Assembly (NCBI GenBank): GCA_900542965.1
Contig: UQPY01000057.1
Span: 1-12,657 of the forward strand
DNA: 12,657 bases
Source: an uncultured Collinsella sp.
GTDB lineage: Bacteria > Actinomycetota > Coriobacteriia > Coriobacteriales > Coriobacteriaceae
Direction: 5' to 3'
Shown here: piece after piece, positions 1 through 6,091 of the stretch
Layout of the letters: each line of letters opens with the position of its first letter
Numbering within the stretch: position 1 is the first letter of the stretch
Program-made: the position numbers and the translations under genes
The notes under the pieces: model-generated
The model's input: the letters and a program-made list of their open reading frames with translations, nothing else
Database searches by the model: none
Told to the model about the DNA's origin: nothing

Positions 1-1
1 G

Positions 2-85
2 AAACGGCGGTCGACGAAACTGGAGAGGAGGTATTACGAGCTCCTGTGCGAATTGAAGGGAGCGCTCCCGCAAACTGCCTCTTGA
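2..85 (+). CDS. Possible C-terminal end of a gene cut by the window edge
   Basis: A reading frame enters from the left edge and stops at TGA (83-85). It encodes 27 residues rich in Arg, Lys and Leu, including the stretch RRYYELLCELKGAL, which looks helical and protein-like. Of the three plus frames here this one has the most G/C at third codon positions, but it also uses AGG codons, which are uncommon in the clear genes of the window. Frame 1 is also open through this stretch, so the call rests only on codon bias and residue composition. No family is recognisable, and the stretch could equally be intergenic. Confidence 0.25.
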   Translation, partial: KRRSTKLERRYYELLCELKGALPQTAS

Positions 86-111
86 CAACTTATAGGAGCG
101 TCGGTTTTAAT
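58..111 (+). promoter_or_regulatory. Perfect 12-bp palindrome followed by a sigma70-like promoter
   Basis: GGGAGCGCTCCC at 58-69 is a perfect 12-bp palindrome of the type bound by LacI-family repressors of actinobacteria; the Streptomyces CebR box has the same core. It is followed by TTGACA (82-87) and, 18 bp later, TTTAAT (106-111), a consensus -35 and a 5/6 -10. No plus-strand gene lies downstream: transcription would run into the 3' end of the tadA/glycerate kinase gene as antisense. It may be chance, or the leftover of a lost operon. The possible reading frame ending at 85 overlaps the palindrome, so both interpretations cannot be fully right. Confidence 0.3.
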
Positions 112-220
112 TTCCCAAATTCCGGGATGGTCGAGGGTGCCCGGTTAAACGTAGTAGATGGCCACGTTTCGTGGCAGACGGTCCGATGCAAAGCTCAGGG
201 CATCCAACTTCGGATTGGTT

Positions 221-2002
221 TTAGAGGCGAGCGAGGTCGTAAGATTGGGCGGCTGCTTCGCCGGCACAGATGAGGTTGGTTGTGGCTTCTTGCGGATCGA
301 GTGCCTGCTCCAGGTCCATGGGCTTGCGACAGGTCGGCAGAACCAAGTCAATACCCTGCTCATACACCGCATCTAGGTTGTCGGCACGACCGCCCACGAC
401 GGCGGCTACCGGCTTGCCATAGCGCTTAGCACGGCGCGCCACGCCCACCGGTGCCTTTCCAGCGGCGGATTGCTCGTCCATATTGCCCTCGCCTGTAATG
501 ACCAGGTCGGCATCGCGCACGCGCTCGTCAAATCCCACGAGGTCGAGCACCGTCTCCACGCCTGAGCGCAACTCGGCGCCGAGCGCCAACAGCGCTGCTC
601 CCAGACCACCGGCAGCACCAGCGCCAGGCACGCCGAGCACCGAGCCAAATGTCCGTGCGCCCTTGGGCGTGCGCAGCAACCCCTGAGCCCGCGCCCTAGC
701 AATTGCCGTATCGAGCAGGCGGCCGTAGCCGACCATCCAGCTGTCGCGCTTGTGAAGCGCCTCGGCGTCATCTGTCGGCAGGCCCTTCTGCCCACCGAAC
801 ACCGCTAGAGCGCCTCGGCGTCCCACGAGCGGATTCTCGACATCGGAAAGCACCACGACACGCGCGCCGTTCAGCGCCCGAAGCGCTGGCGCCAAATCGA
901 TACTCACCACGTGTTCGAGACCCGCAAGACCGGGGGCGATATTGCAGCCACACTCATCGACAAGGCGCGCGCCCAGCGCCTGCAGCATACCGGCGCCACC
1001 ATCGTTGGTGGCGCTGCCGCCCAAGCCAATATAGATAGTCTTTGCCCCGGCACGAACCGCACGGAGCATCAGCTCGCCCACGCCATAGGTTGTAGCAGCC
1101 AGCGCCGACAACTCCGTGCAAGGCGAATACCCAATGCCGGCCGCCTCGGCCATCTCGATGACCGCGGACTCGCGCTCGACATCAACCAGCATCCGGGCAG
1201 GCACACGCTCGCCAAAGGGCCCTGCAACCTCGCAGGTCACAAGCTCGCCACCGCAGGCGGCAACGGCATCGAGCGTTCCCTCGCCACCATCTGCCAGCGG
1301 CAATGCGCGCACCTCGGCATCGGGCCAAACGCGTCGTACGCCCTCGGCAACCGCCGCCTCTGTCTGCGCACTCGAAACACTGCCCTTAAAGGAGTCGATC
1401 GCCAGCAGCACACGGCGGGGCCGGCGGCACGCAGGACCAAAGTTGAGCGCCGTGCCAGCATCCTCACCGGCACCTGCAAGCGCTGCGGCGTGAGCGACAT
1501 GCGCCTCAAAATCGGCCCCGCGACCGCAGCCAGCACCATCGGCGCCACGCAGCCCACTAAAATAGCCGCTCAACACCTCACGACACTCATCCGCCAGCAC
1601 GCCGGCGGTCACATTAAACCGATGGTTCAGGCGCGAATCGGCATTGAGGTCATACAGCGAACCCAGCGCGCCCGCCTTGGCATCAGCCGCGCCATACACG
1701 CAGCGCCCCACGCGCGCGTTAACCATAAGCCCCGCACACATGCAGCATGGCTCGAGCGTCACGTAGACCGTGCAATCGGAAAGGCGCCAGCGACCGAGCG
1801 ACCGAGCGGCAGCGCACAGGGCCGCGAACTCTGCATGAGCCGAAGGATCCTGGTCGAGCTCGCGGCGATTATGCGCCCGCGCGACAATCTCACCCGCGCG
1901 CACTACCACGGCACCAATCGGTACCTCGCCCACCGCGGCGGCGGCGCGAGCCTCCGCCAGTGCCTCGCGCATGAACTTCTCGTCGATTTCGGTGATCGTC
2001 AT
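221..2002 (-). CDS. tadA: TadA tRNA adenosine deaminase fused to glycerate 2-kinase
   Basis: This 593-residue protein joins two complete enzymes. Residues 1-150 are TadA, which converts adenosine 34 of tRNA-Arg(ACG) to inosine. The catalytic HAE is at 56-58 and the zinc-binding PCCMC at 85-89. Residues 197-593 are a glycerate kinase of the GlxK/GarK family (D-glycerate to 2-phosphoglycerate). It shows AIDSFKGS near 201, PLADGGEG near 235, GLGGSATNDGGAG near 327, GAAGGLG near 462 and DLVITGEGNMDEQSAAGK near 499. An Ala/Gly-rich linker of about 45 residues connects them with no stop or shift. The ATG at 2002 was chosen over one 17 codons upstream because GGGAAGG sits about 7 nt before it and TadA homology begins there. 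A GTG at the start of the kinase domain has no ribosome binding site, which argues for one polypeptide. The gene is divergent from tRNA-Ser, and no clear terminator follows it. Both domains are certain; whether the product stays fused in the cell is inferred. Confidence 0.9.
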   Translation of the reverse strand: MTITEIDEKFMREALAEARAAAAVGEVPIGAVVVRAGEIVARAHNRRELDQDPSAHAEFAALCAAARSLGRWRLSDCTVYVTLEPCCMCAGLMVNARVGRCVYGAADAKAGALGSLYDLNADSRLNHRFNVTAGVLADECREVLSGYFSGLRGADGAGCGRGADFEAHVAHAAALAGAGEDAGTALNFGPACRRPRRVLLAIDSFKGSVSSAQTEAAVAEGVRRVWPDAEVRALPLADGGEGTLDAVAACGGELVTCEVAGPFGERVPARMLVDVERESAVIEMAEAAGIGYSPCTELSALAATTYGVGELMLRAVRAGAKTIYIGLGGSATNDGGAGMLQALGARLVDECGCNIAPGLAGLEHVVSIDLAPALRALNGARVVVLSDVENPLVGRRGALAVFGGQKGLPTDDAEALHKRDSWMVGYGRLLDTAIARARAQGLLRTPKGARTFGSVLGVPGAGAAGGLGAALLALGAELRSGVETVLDLVGFDERVRDADLVITGEGNMDEQSAAGKAPVGVARRAKRYGKPVAAVVGGRADNLDAVYEQGIDLVLPTCRKPMDLEQALDPQEATTNLICAGEAAAQSYDLARL

Positions 2003-2017
2003 CGTTCGCCTTCCCTG

Positions 2018-2043
2018 TTGCAGATTCAAAACGATGCTATCAT
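2018..2043 (+). promoter_or_regulatory. Candidate promoter of the tRNA-Ser gene
   Basis: An extended -10 element, TG-C-TATCAT, lies at 2035-2043, 10 bp before the tRNA 5' end, as expected for a short leader trimmed by RNase P. A poor -35 (TTGCAG, 2018-2023) is spaced only 14 bp away, so the extended -10 would have to carry most of the activity. It overlaps the leader of the divergent tadA gene. Confidence 0.4.
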
Positions 2044-2053
2044 TACGACTCAC

Positions 2054-2143
2054 GGAGAGATGGCAGAGCGGTTGAATGCGGCGGTCTTGAAAACCGTTGA
2101 GCGCGAGAGCGTTCCGGGGGTTCGAATCCCCCTCTCTCCGCCA
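2054..2143 (+). tRNA. tRNA-Ser, anticodon UGA
   Basis: The 90-nt gene folds as a class II tRNA. The acceptor arm is GGAGAGA (2054-2060) with TCTCTCC (2133-2139), followed by discriminator G and an encoded CCA (2141-2143). The anticodon stem is GCGGT/ACCGT around loop CTTGAAA, giving anticodon TGA at 2088-2090. A long variable arm typical of tRNA-Ser follows. The T arm is GGGGG-TTCGAAT-CCCCC (2116-2132). It reads UCA and other UCN serine codons. No intrinsic terminator follows, and the stop codon of the convergent tetR gene begins 3 bp after the CCA. No duplicated tRNA 3' end that would mark an integrated element is visible in the window. Confidence 0.97.
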
Positions 2144-2146
2144 CTT

Positions 2147-2743
2147 TTAGTGATGCACCGGTGTCATGGTCCGCTCGAACAGCGCATCGACAACGTCGGC
2201 TATCTCGGAGCGACGCTCCAGATCGTGGCCCGATTCCCACCATATCGTGAAAAGTCGAATAATACCGCCGGCGACAAACTCAGACGTCGTCTCAAGTGAC
2301 ACGGGGGCCAGGGCATCCTCGGCAAGCACGTTCATCACACGCTCGCGGATGGAGCGGGCAATGCGGTCGCAAATAACGTTGGTCAACATGCCCGACATGC
2401 TGCTTGCCAAAATGTTATCCATGAGCTGCTCGTGCGCCAGAATCAAATCCATGGCATCGTCCAAAATTGCGTGCCGAAGCGCGCGCACGTCCTCGGCAGA
2501 CACTGCGCCGGCCTCATCGGGCTGTTTTTGCGGCAAGCCCGACATAAGCTCATCGATATAAAAGGCAAAGTAATCGTTCTTGTCGCGAAAGTGCTTGTAG
2601 AACGTCGTACGGCGAATCATGGCGCGGTCGCACAGCATGGCAACCGTCAGGTCCTCAAAACGATGCTCCTCGAGAAGCTCGGTGAAGGCATCGAACAGGG
2701 CGCGGTAGGTTTTCTTAATGCGAAGGTCCACTGGTATCGCCAT
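2147..2743 (-). CDS. TetR/AcrR-family transcriptional regulator
   Basis: A 198-residue DNA-binding repressor-type protein. Residues 10-56 form the TetR helix-turn-helix region, with FEDLTVAMLCDRAMIRRTTFYKHF near 29 carrying the typical TTFYKHF recognition helix end. The all-alpha C-terminal part, with FVAGGIIRLFTIWWESG near 156, resembles the TetR_C_8 type common in Gram-positive bacteria. The frame is open for 87 codons upstream, but that extension is Met/Thr/Cys-rich, lacks homology and overlaps lemA, so the ATG at 2743 is preferred. Its ribosome binding site is poor (GAGG touches the ATG), and a GTG four codons later (V5) is an alternative start. The gene is divergent from lemA, so it may control lemA, itself or both. 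Ligand and target are unknown. Confidence 0.9.
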   Translation of the reverse strand: MAIPVDLRIKKTYRALFDAFTELLEEHRFEDLTVAMLCDRAMIRRTTFYKHFRDKNDYFAFYIDELMSGLPQKQPDEAGAVSAEDVRALRHAILDDAMDLILAHEQLMDNILASSMSGMLTNVICDRIARSIRERVMNVLAEDALAPVSLETTSEFVAGGIIRLFTIWWESGHDLERRSEIADVVDALFERTMTPVHH

Positions 2744-2790
2744 CCTCAGGGCAAAGACAACACTCGTCAATCTGTCGCATATCTTACACC

Positions 2791-2881
2791 TGTACCTCGC
2801 GCGCTTTGCCCCGGTACCAACCCCGCCGAAAACATAACGCTTGCCGGAAAGTTCGGCACGGCAAAACGTTGCGGGTATACT
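2791..2881. promoter_or_regulatory. tetR-lemA divergent promoter region with inverted repeats
   Basis: A plus-strand -10 element TATACT (2876-2881) lies 61 bp before the lemA start; no good -35 accompanies it. Just upstream is the inverted repeat TTGCCG-N12-CGGCAA (2841-2864), which encloses a second imperfect one, GCCGGAAAGTTCGGC. A weaker pair, GTACC (2792-2796) and GGTAC (2813-2817), lies nearer tetR. On the minus strand TAAGAT, at about 2781-2786, is a weak -10 for tetR. The outer repeat overlaps the -35 zone of lemA, where a TetR-type repressor could act. Binding by the neighbouring regulator is inferred from position only. Confidence 0.4.
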
Positions 2882-2942
2882 AGTAGCGTTATACCAACGG
2901 CAGCTGGCGCATGCCGCCGCGGCCATTCGAAACGGAGACATC

Positions 2943-3494
2943 ATGATTACCGTCATCATCGGCATCGTTGTTGTCATTGTGATTGTCTGCGCCATCGCCG
3001 GCATCTACAACAACATGGTCACCAAGCGTAACCGCATCGATAACGCCTGGCAGAACATCGATACGCAGCTGCAGCGCCGCAACGACCTGATCCCCAACCT
3101 GGTCGAGACCGTCAAGGGCTACGCCAAGCACGAGCAGGAGACGCTCTCCGCCGTGATCAGTGCGCGTAACACCGCCGTCAAGGCCACCACGCCCGAGGCC
3201 AAGATGGAAGCCGACAACGTGCTGACCGGTGCGCTGCGCCAGCTCTTCGCCGTAGCCGAGGCCTACCCCGATCTTAAGGCAAACACCAACTTTACGCAGC
3301 TGCAGGCATCGCTCGAGGATACCGAGAACAAGATTAGCTATGCACGCCAGAGCTACAACGATTGCGTGCTCAGCTACAACAACGCCATTCAGACGTTCCC
3401 GGCTGTCATCTTTGCCGGCATCTTCCAGTTTAAGGAGCGCCAGGGCTTTGAGGCCGCCGAAGCAGCCCGCCAGGCCCCGACCGTCAAGTTCTAG
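2943..3494 (+). CDS. lemA: LemA family membrane-anchored protein
   Basis: A 183-residue protein, the usual LemA length. Residues 2-22 are one strongly hydrophobic segment (Ile/Val-rich), placing the rest outside the membrane or, less likely, in the cytoplasm. The family core follows, with NRIDNAWQNIDTQLQRRNDL at 30-49 and PNLVETVKGYAKHE at 51-64, then a long helical bundle to SYNNAIQTFPAVIFAG near 144. The ATG at 2943 was chosen because GGAG (2934-2937) sits 5 nt before it and the membrane segment starts there; the upstream in-frame extension is not protein-like. LemA proteins are widespread but have no settled biochemical role. In many bacteria lemA is paired with htpX or a TPM-domain gene, but here it stands alone, divergent from tetR and closed by a terminator. 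Confidence 0.93.
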   Translation: MITVIIGIVVVIVIVCAIAGIYNNMVTKRNRIDNAWQNIDTQLQRRNDLIPNLVETVKGYAKHEQETLSAVISARNTAVKATTPEAKMEADNVLTGALRQLFAVAEAYPDLKANTNFTQLQASLEDTENKISYARQSYNDCVLSYNNAIQTFPAVIFAGIFQFKERQGFEAAEAARQAPTVKF

Positions 3495-3530
3495 TAGTTT
3501 GGCAGCGCATCCTTAATCGGCCAAATGTAT

Positions 3531-3576
3531 AAACCGCCCCGTCGAACGCATACTTCGACGGGGCGGTTTCCTTTTT
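3531..3576 (+). terminator. Strong intrinsic terminator of lemA
   Basis: A perfect 16-bp stem (AAACCGCCCCGTCGAA at 3531-3546 with its complement at 3554-3569) around a 7-nt loop is followed by CCTTTTT. It begins 36 bp after the lemA stop codon. Confidence 0.95.
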
Positions 3577-3600
3577 CGCGAAGGTCCCCCTCTAAGCGCC

Positions 3601-3801
3601 GTGCATTTTTAGGAGTATTCAACATAACCAAGGGCTTCGGGCGCTACGATAAATGCCAAAGACCGCGAATATCCCTGCAAATCAAACGCTGTCAGCCCAT
3701 AACCCCGCCCATCATTCGTAGAAAACATCGAGAAATCCCGATTTTTTGCCCGAGGTCGGTATGCAGGGGCCTTCGGTTGCAGAATACTCGCAAAAATGCA
3801 C
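3601..3801. repeat. 201-bp element with 20-bp terminal inverted repeats
   Basis: The left end GTGCATTTTTAGGAGTATTC (3601-3620) and right end GAATACTCGCAAAAATGCAC (3782-3801) are inverted repeats matching at 18 of 20 positions. Pairing continues partly outward (GCG at 3596-3598 with CGC at 3804-3806) and inward (AACC-AAGGG with its partner near 3766-3779). The interior is more A/T-rich than the flanks and contains an AAATC-CC-GATTT hairpin. Long frames cross it on both strands. The minus one (3609-3818, 69 codons) starts just outside the right repeat and stops inside the left one, but its codon use is unlike the neighbours. Size and ends suggest a miniature inverted-repeat element or a structured RNA. 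No transposase and no clean target duplication are seen; CGCC occurs near both ends but not symmetrically. Confidence 0.6.
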
Positions 3802-3827
3802 GTCGCCATCACCCCCACATGGCGCGA

Positions 3828-3860
3828 ACCAAAACAAAAGCGCGGCCTAAAAGGCCGCGC
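3828..3860 (-). terminator. Minus-strand intrinsic terminator, probably of ilvE
   Basis: GCGCGGCC (3840-3847) and GGCCGCGC (3853-3860) form an 8-bp GC stem with a 5-nt loop. On the minus strand it is followed by TTTTGTTTT (3839 downward). The only minus-strand gene that could use it is ilvE, whose stop lies about 200 bp upstream, beyond the long hairpin at 3915-4039. Confidence 0.85.
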
Positions 3861-3914
3861 GCCATCTTTAATTCAGATCTATATTGCCCGTAACGGCAGC
3901 GCCGAGGTAACGCA

Positions 3915-4039
3915 GGCCCGAGGGCAACCTTCCTTTCCGGCGCACTCCGCAGGACGAAAGAACCTCCGCCGCACGAAGTGCGCAGCGGAGGTTCTTTCAT
4001 GTCCGAGGACGCGCCGGAAAGAAAGGTTGCCCTCGGGCC
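3915..4039. repeat. 125-bp long hairpin after ilvE
   Basis: The outer arms, 3915-3943 and 4011-4039, pair at 28 of 29 positions (GGCCCGAGGGCAACCTT and onward, one mismatch C3932/A4022). Inside, GAAAGAACCTCCGC (3956-3969) pairs perfectly with 3985-3998 and is capped by GCAC-gaa-GTGC; the middle segments pair only partly. The inner stem ends in TTCTTTC on both strands and could itself work as a weak bidirectional terminator. The element begins 16 bp after the ilvE stop codon, so it would form the 3' end of the ilvE mRNA. It could be a repeat element with an enclosed terminator, or an mRNA-stabilising structure. It encodes no credible protein. Confidence 0.75.
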
Positions 4040-4055
4040 GAACAGCTATGGCAGC

Positions 4056-5108
4056 TTACGCGACGGTGTAAACCCAGTTGTGCTTATCTTCAACAGCACC
4101 AGACTGGATACCAGTCAGGGTCTCGCGGAGCTTCTTCATCACAGGGCCGATCTCGGTGTAGCCAGCCGGGAAGGTCACGGTCTCATCGGCACCATAGACC
4201 TTGTTGTCGATCTCGCCAACCGGGGAGATGACGGCAGCGGTGCCGCACAGGCCGCACTCGACAAAGGTACCGGCCTTGACCTCAGCCCACTCGACGGGAC
4301 GCTGGTCGACGGTCATGCCCAGGTCCTGAGCAACCTGAACGAGCGAACGGCGAGTGATGGAGGGCAGGATGGAGTCGGTGTGCGACTGCGGAACGACGAG
4401 CGTGCCGTCCTCCTTCACGAACAGGACGTTGGCGCCACCGGTCTCCTCGACATAGGTGCGGGACTCGGAGTCGAGATACAGGTTCTCGGCATAGCCCTCG
4501 CGATGGGCCTCCATCGTGGGCTTGAGGGACATGGCGTAGTTGAGGCCGGCCTTGATGTTGCCGGTGCCGTGCGGTGCCGCACGGTCATACTCAGAAACGC
4601 GCAGCTTGACGGGCTTGAGGCCACCCTTAAAGTACGGACCGACCGGGGTCACGAGAATACGGAACGTGTACTCAGGAGCGGGAGCCACGCCGATCACGTC
4701 ACCGGAGCCGATCATAAACGGACGCACGTACAGGGTTGCGCCGGAACCGAAGGGCGGAACCCAGGCGGCGTTAGCAGAAACGACCTGCTTGACGGCCTCA
4801 ACGAACTTGTCCTTGGGGAACGGGGGCATCTCGAGGCGCTGCGCAGAGTTGTACATACGCTCGGCGTTCATGTCGGGACGGAAGCAGACGATGCTGCCGT
4901 CCTCGGCGGTGTAGGCCTTCAGGCCCTCAAAGACCTCCTGGCAGTAATGGAAGATGCCGCCGCACTCGGAGACATGCAGGGTGTGGTCGGTGGTCAGGCC
5001 ACCCTCGTCCCACTCGCCGTCCTTCCAATGGGCCTCGTAGCTGTAATCGGTCTTCATGTAGCCAAAGCCGAGGCTACCCCAATCGATATCCTTTTTCTCG
5101 ACAGTCAT
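4056..5108 (-). CDS. ilvE: Branched-chain amino acid aminotransferase
   Basis: A 350-residue PLP enzyme of fold-type IV (class II BCAT size, as in actinobacteria and eukaryotes). It interconverts Leu, Ile and Val with their 2-keto acids and is the last step of their synthesis. Visible marks are FHYCQEVFEGLKAY at 53-66, LYVRPFMIGS at 126-135, the PLP lysine K186 in GTGNIKAGLNYAMSL, YVEETGGANVLFV at 219-231 and CGTAAVISPVGEI at 288-300. The ATG at 5108 has AAGGAG 8 nt upstream. A GTG 50 codons earlier gives an Arg-rich extension with no homology and is rejected. The gene is monocistronic, with a leader of about 150 nt that may hold a small overlapping frame and a long hairpin just past its stop. 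Confidence 0.97.
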   Translation of the reverse strand: MTVEKKDIDWGSLGFGYMKTDYSYEAHWKDGEWDEGGLTTDHTLHVSECGGIFHYCQEVFEGLKAYTAEDGSIVCFRPDMNAERMYNSAQRLEMPPFPKDKFVEAVKQVVSANAAWVPPFGSGATLYVRPFMIGSGDVIGVAPAPEYTFRILVTPVGPYFKGGLKPVKLRVSEYDRAAPHGTGNIKAGLNYAMSLKPTMEAHREGYAENLYLDSESRTYVEETGGANVLFVKEDGTLVVPQSHTDSILPSITRRSLVQVAQDLGMTVDQRPVEWAEVKAGTFVECGLCGTAAVISPVGEIDNKVYGADETVTFPAGYTEIGPVMKKLRETLTGIQSGAVEDKHNWVYTVA

Positions 5109-5254
5109 ATGTCGCTCCTTACATACACAGTTGCAAACTCGCGAACCCGCACGCAAGGACCGAGGCCGACCGCGTCGCAACGTCGCACGCCCGGAGCGTA
5201 GAGCCGGACGGGACACGCGAACAGCATCAAAGCCGATGGCACGTCGATTCGCAT
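5105..5254 (-). CDS. Possible leader peptide overlapping the ilvE start
   Basis: An ATG at 5254 opens a 49-codon frame whose TGA overlaps the ilvE ATG (ATGA), the arrangement used for translational coupling. It starts about where a transcript from the TACAAT -10 at 5262-5267 would begin, so it would be leaderless. About 15 of 49 residues are Val, Leu or Ile, but there is no run of them as in classic ilv attenuators. Third-position G/C is about two thirds. There is no homology I recognise; chance is quite possible. Confidence 0.25.
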   Translation of the reverse strand: MRIDVPSALMLFACPVRLYAPGVRRCDAVGLGPCVRVREFATVYVRSDI

Positions 5255-5261
5255 GCACGAG

Positions 5262-5290
5262 ATTGTACTCCGCACGCGCGTCGGATAAAA
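5262..5290 (-). promoter_or_regulatory. Candidate ilvE promoter
   Basis: The minus strand has TACAAT (5267-5262; 5/6 to consensus) preceded, after 17 bp, by the weak -35 TTTTAT. An A/T-rich tract lies further upstream (AAAGAAAAACG), resembling an UP element. The predicted leader is about 147 nt. Confidence 0.45.
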
Positions 5291-5337
5291 CGTTTTTCTT
5301 TAACTAACTAAAGTATTTTCATTTGACCGAAGCTGAA

Positions 5338-5369
5338 GAGGCCCGCCACCGTAAACGGTGACGGGCCTC
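5338..5369 (-). terminator. Probable terminator of the DedA gene
   Basis: GAGGCCCG (5338-5345) pairs with CGGGCCTC (5362-5369), then one mismatch and a CACCGT/ACGGTG stem. The strong GC hairpin lies 29 bp past the DedA stop. The following minus-strand sequence, TTCAGCTTCGG, has only a poor U tract, so termination may be partial. Confidence 0.6.
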
Positions 5370-5397
5370 AACTGCACGGTTTGCGCGCTGGCTCGAG

Positions 5398-6045
5398 CTA
5401 CGCGTTCTTTTTGCCCAGCTTGGCCTTAACCAGACCGACCACGGTCGGGATGATCGACACGGCAACGATGCCGATAATCAGCAGCTCAAAGTGCTCCTGT
5501 ACAAAGGGAATGCCGCCAAAGAAGTAGCCCAGCAGCGTAAAGACCGTCGACCAGGTAATGCCGCCCAGCACGTTAAAGACGACAAAGTTGCGCCAGTGCA
5601 TGCCGCCCATGCCAGCGATAAAGGGCACAAAGGTGCGGATAAACGGGAAGAAGCGACCCAGGAAGATGGCCAGGTGACCCCACTTGTCCAAGAAGTCCTC
5701 GGACTTTTTGATGCGCTCGGGCGTCATGGCCTTGACCTTGCCCGAAGCGATGATCTTGCGGCCAAAGAAGTGACCAATCATAAAGTTGCACTGATCGCCC
5801 AAAATGGCGGCGGCCCACGCGGTGGCCAGAAGCGCCACAATGTTAAAGCCGCCATTGTGGGCAAAGAAACCCGAGGCGAACAGCAGCGAATCACCGGGAA
5901 GGAACGGGAAGAACACCACGCCCGTCTCGATAAAGATGATCAGGAACACGCAGCCGTAGGCCATAAGCGGGCCGGCGGCGATCCAGCTGGCAATCGCGGT
6001 GCGCGGGTCTTTGAGCAGCTCGGCGATAAAATTGATGAAACCCAT
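5398..6045 (-). CDS. DedA family (SNARE-associated / VTT domain) membrane protein
   Basis: A 215-residue integral membrane protein. DedA proteins keep membrane lipid and proton balance, and some members are flippases for undecaprenyl phosphate or phosphatidylethanolamine. The acidic re-entrant region FLIIFIETGVVFFPFLPGDS (34-53) carries E40 and D52. FLGRFFPFIRTFVPFIAGMG (128-147) carries R131 and R137. These correspond, one position shifted, to the essential E39, D51, R130 and R136 of E. coli YqjA. Further hydrophobic segments lie near 66-84, 153-176 and 186-206, and the tail is Lys-rich. The ATG at 6045 has GAGAGG about 10 nt upstream; an Arg-rich in-frame extension to 6129 is rejected. The gene is monocistronic and divergent from cysE. 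The transported lipid cannot be told from sequence. Confidence 0.95.
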   Translation of the reverse strand: MGFINFIAELLKDPRTAIASWIAAGPLMAYGCVFLIIFIETGVVFFPFLPGDSLLFASGFFAHNGGFNIVALLATAWAAAILGDQCNFMIGHFFGRKIIASGKVKAMTPERIKKSEDFLDKWGHLAIFLGRFFPFIRTFVPFIAGMGGMHWRNFVVFNVLGGITWSTVFTLLGYFFGGIPFVQEHFELLIIGIVAVSIIPTVVGLVKAKLGKKNA

Positions 6046-6091
6046 GAAGTAAAACCTCTCAGTTGTGGGCGCGGATACGTCCAAGTTGACC

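Noticed and set aside
159..175. GCCACG-TTT-CGTGGC hairpin as terminator of the tadA fusion gene
   Set aside because: The stem is only 6 bp and no U tract follows on the minus strand.
2054..2143. tRNA-Ser as attachment site of an integrated element
   Set aside because: No integrase and no second copy of the tRNA 3' end are present in the window.
911..2299. 462-codon plus-strand frame opposite the tadA fusion gene
   Set aside because: It crosses the tRNA, has no ribosome binding site or family match, and lies opposite a gene with intact motifs; an artefact of G/C-rich third positions.
2744..3004. N-terminal extension of the TetR protein
   Set aside because: The Met/Thr/Cys-rich sequence overlaps the lemA start and promoter and has no homology.
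3609..3818. 69-codon minus-strand frame within the inverted-repeat element
   Set aside because: Not listed as a gene: codon use is unlike neighbours, there is no clear ribosome binding site and no known domain. Kept as part of the element because its ends match the repeats.
3525..3893. 122-codon plus-strand frame after lemA
   Set aside because: It begins next to the lemA terminator hairpin and runs through the 201-bp element and a second terminator; its Arg/Lys/Pro-rich product looks random.
3978..5201. 407-codon plus-strand frame opposite ilvE
   Set aside because: It is a mirror of the ilvE codons, starting inside the long hairpin; no protein family is recognisable.
5109..5258. 50-residue N-terminal extension of IlvE from a GTG
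   Set aside because: The Arg-rich sequence is not found in the family, and the ATG at 5108 has an excellent ribosome binding site.
5105..5300. T-box or classic attenuator upstream of ilvE
   Set aside because: No T-box core (AGGGTGGNACCGCG-like) and no terminator/antiterminator pair or run of Leu, Val or Ile codons is visible.
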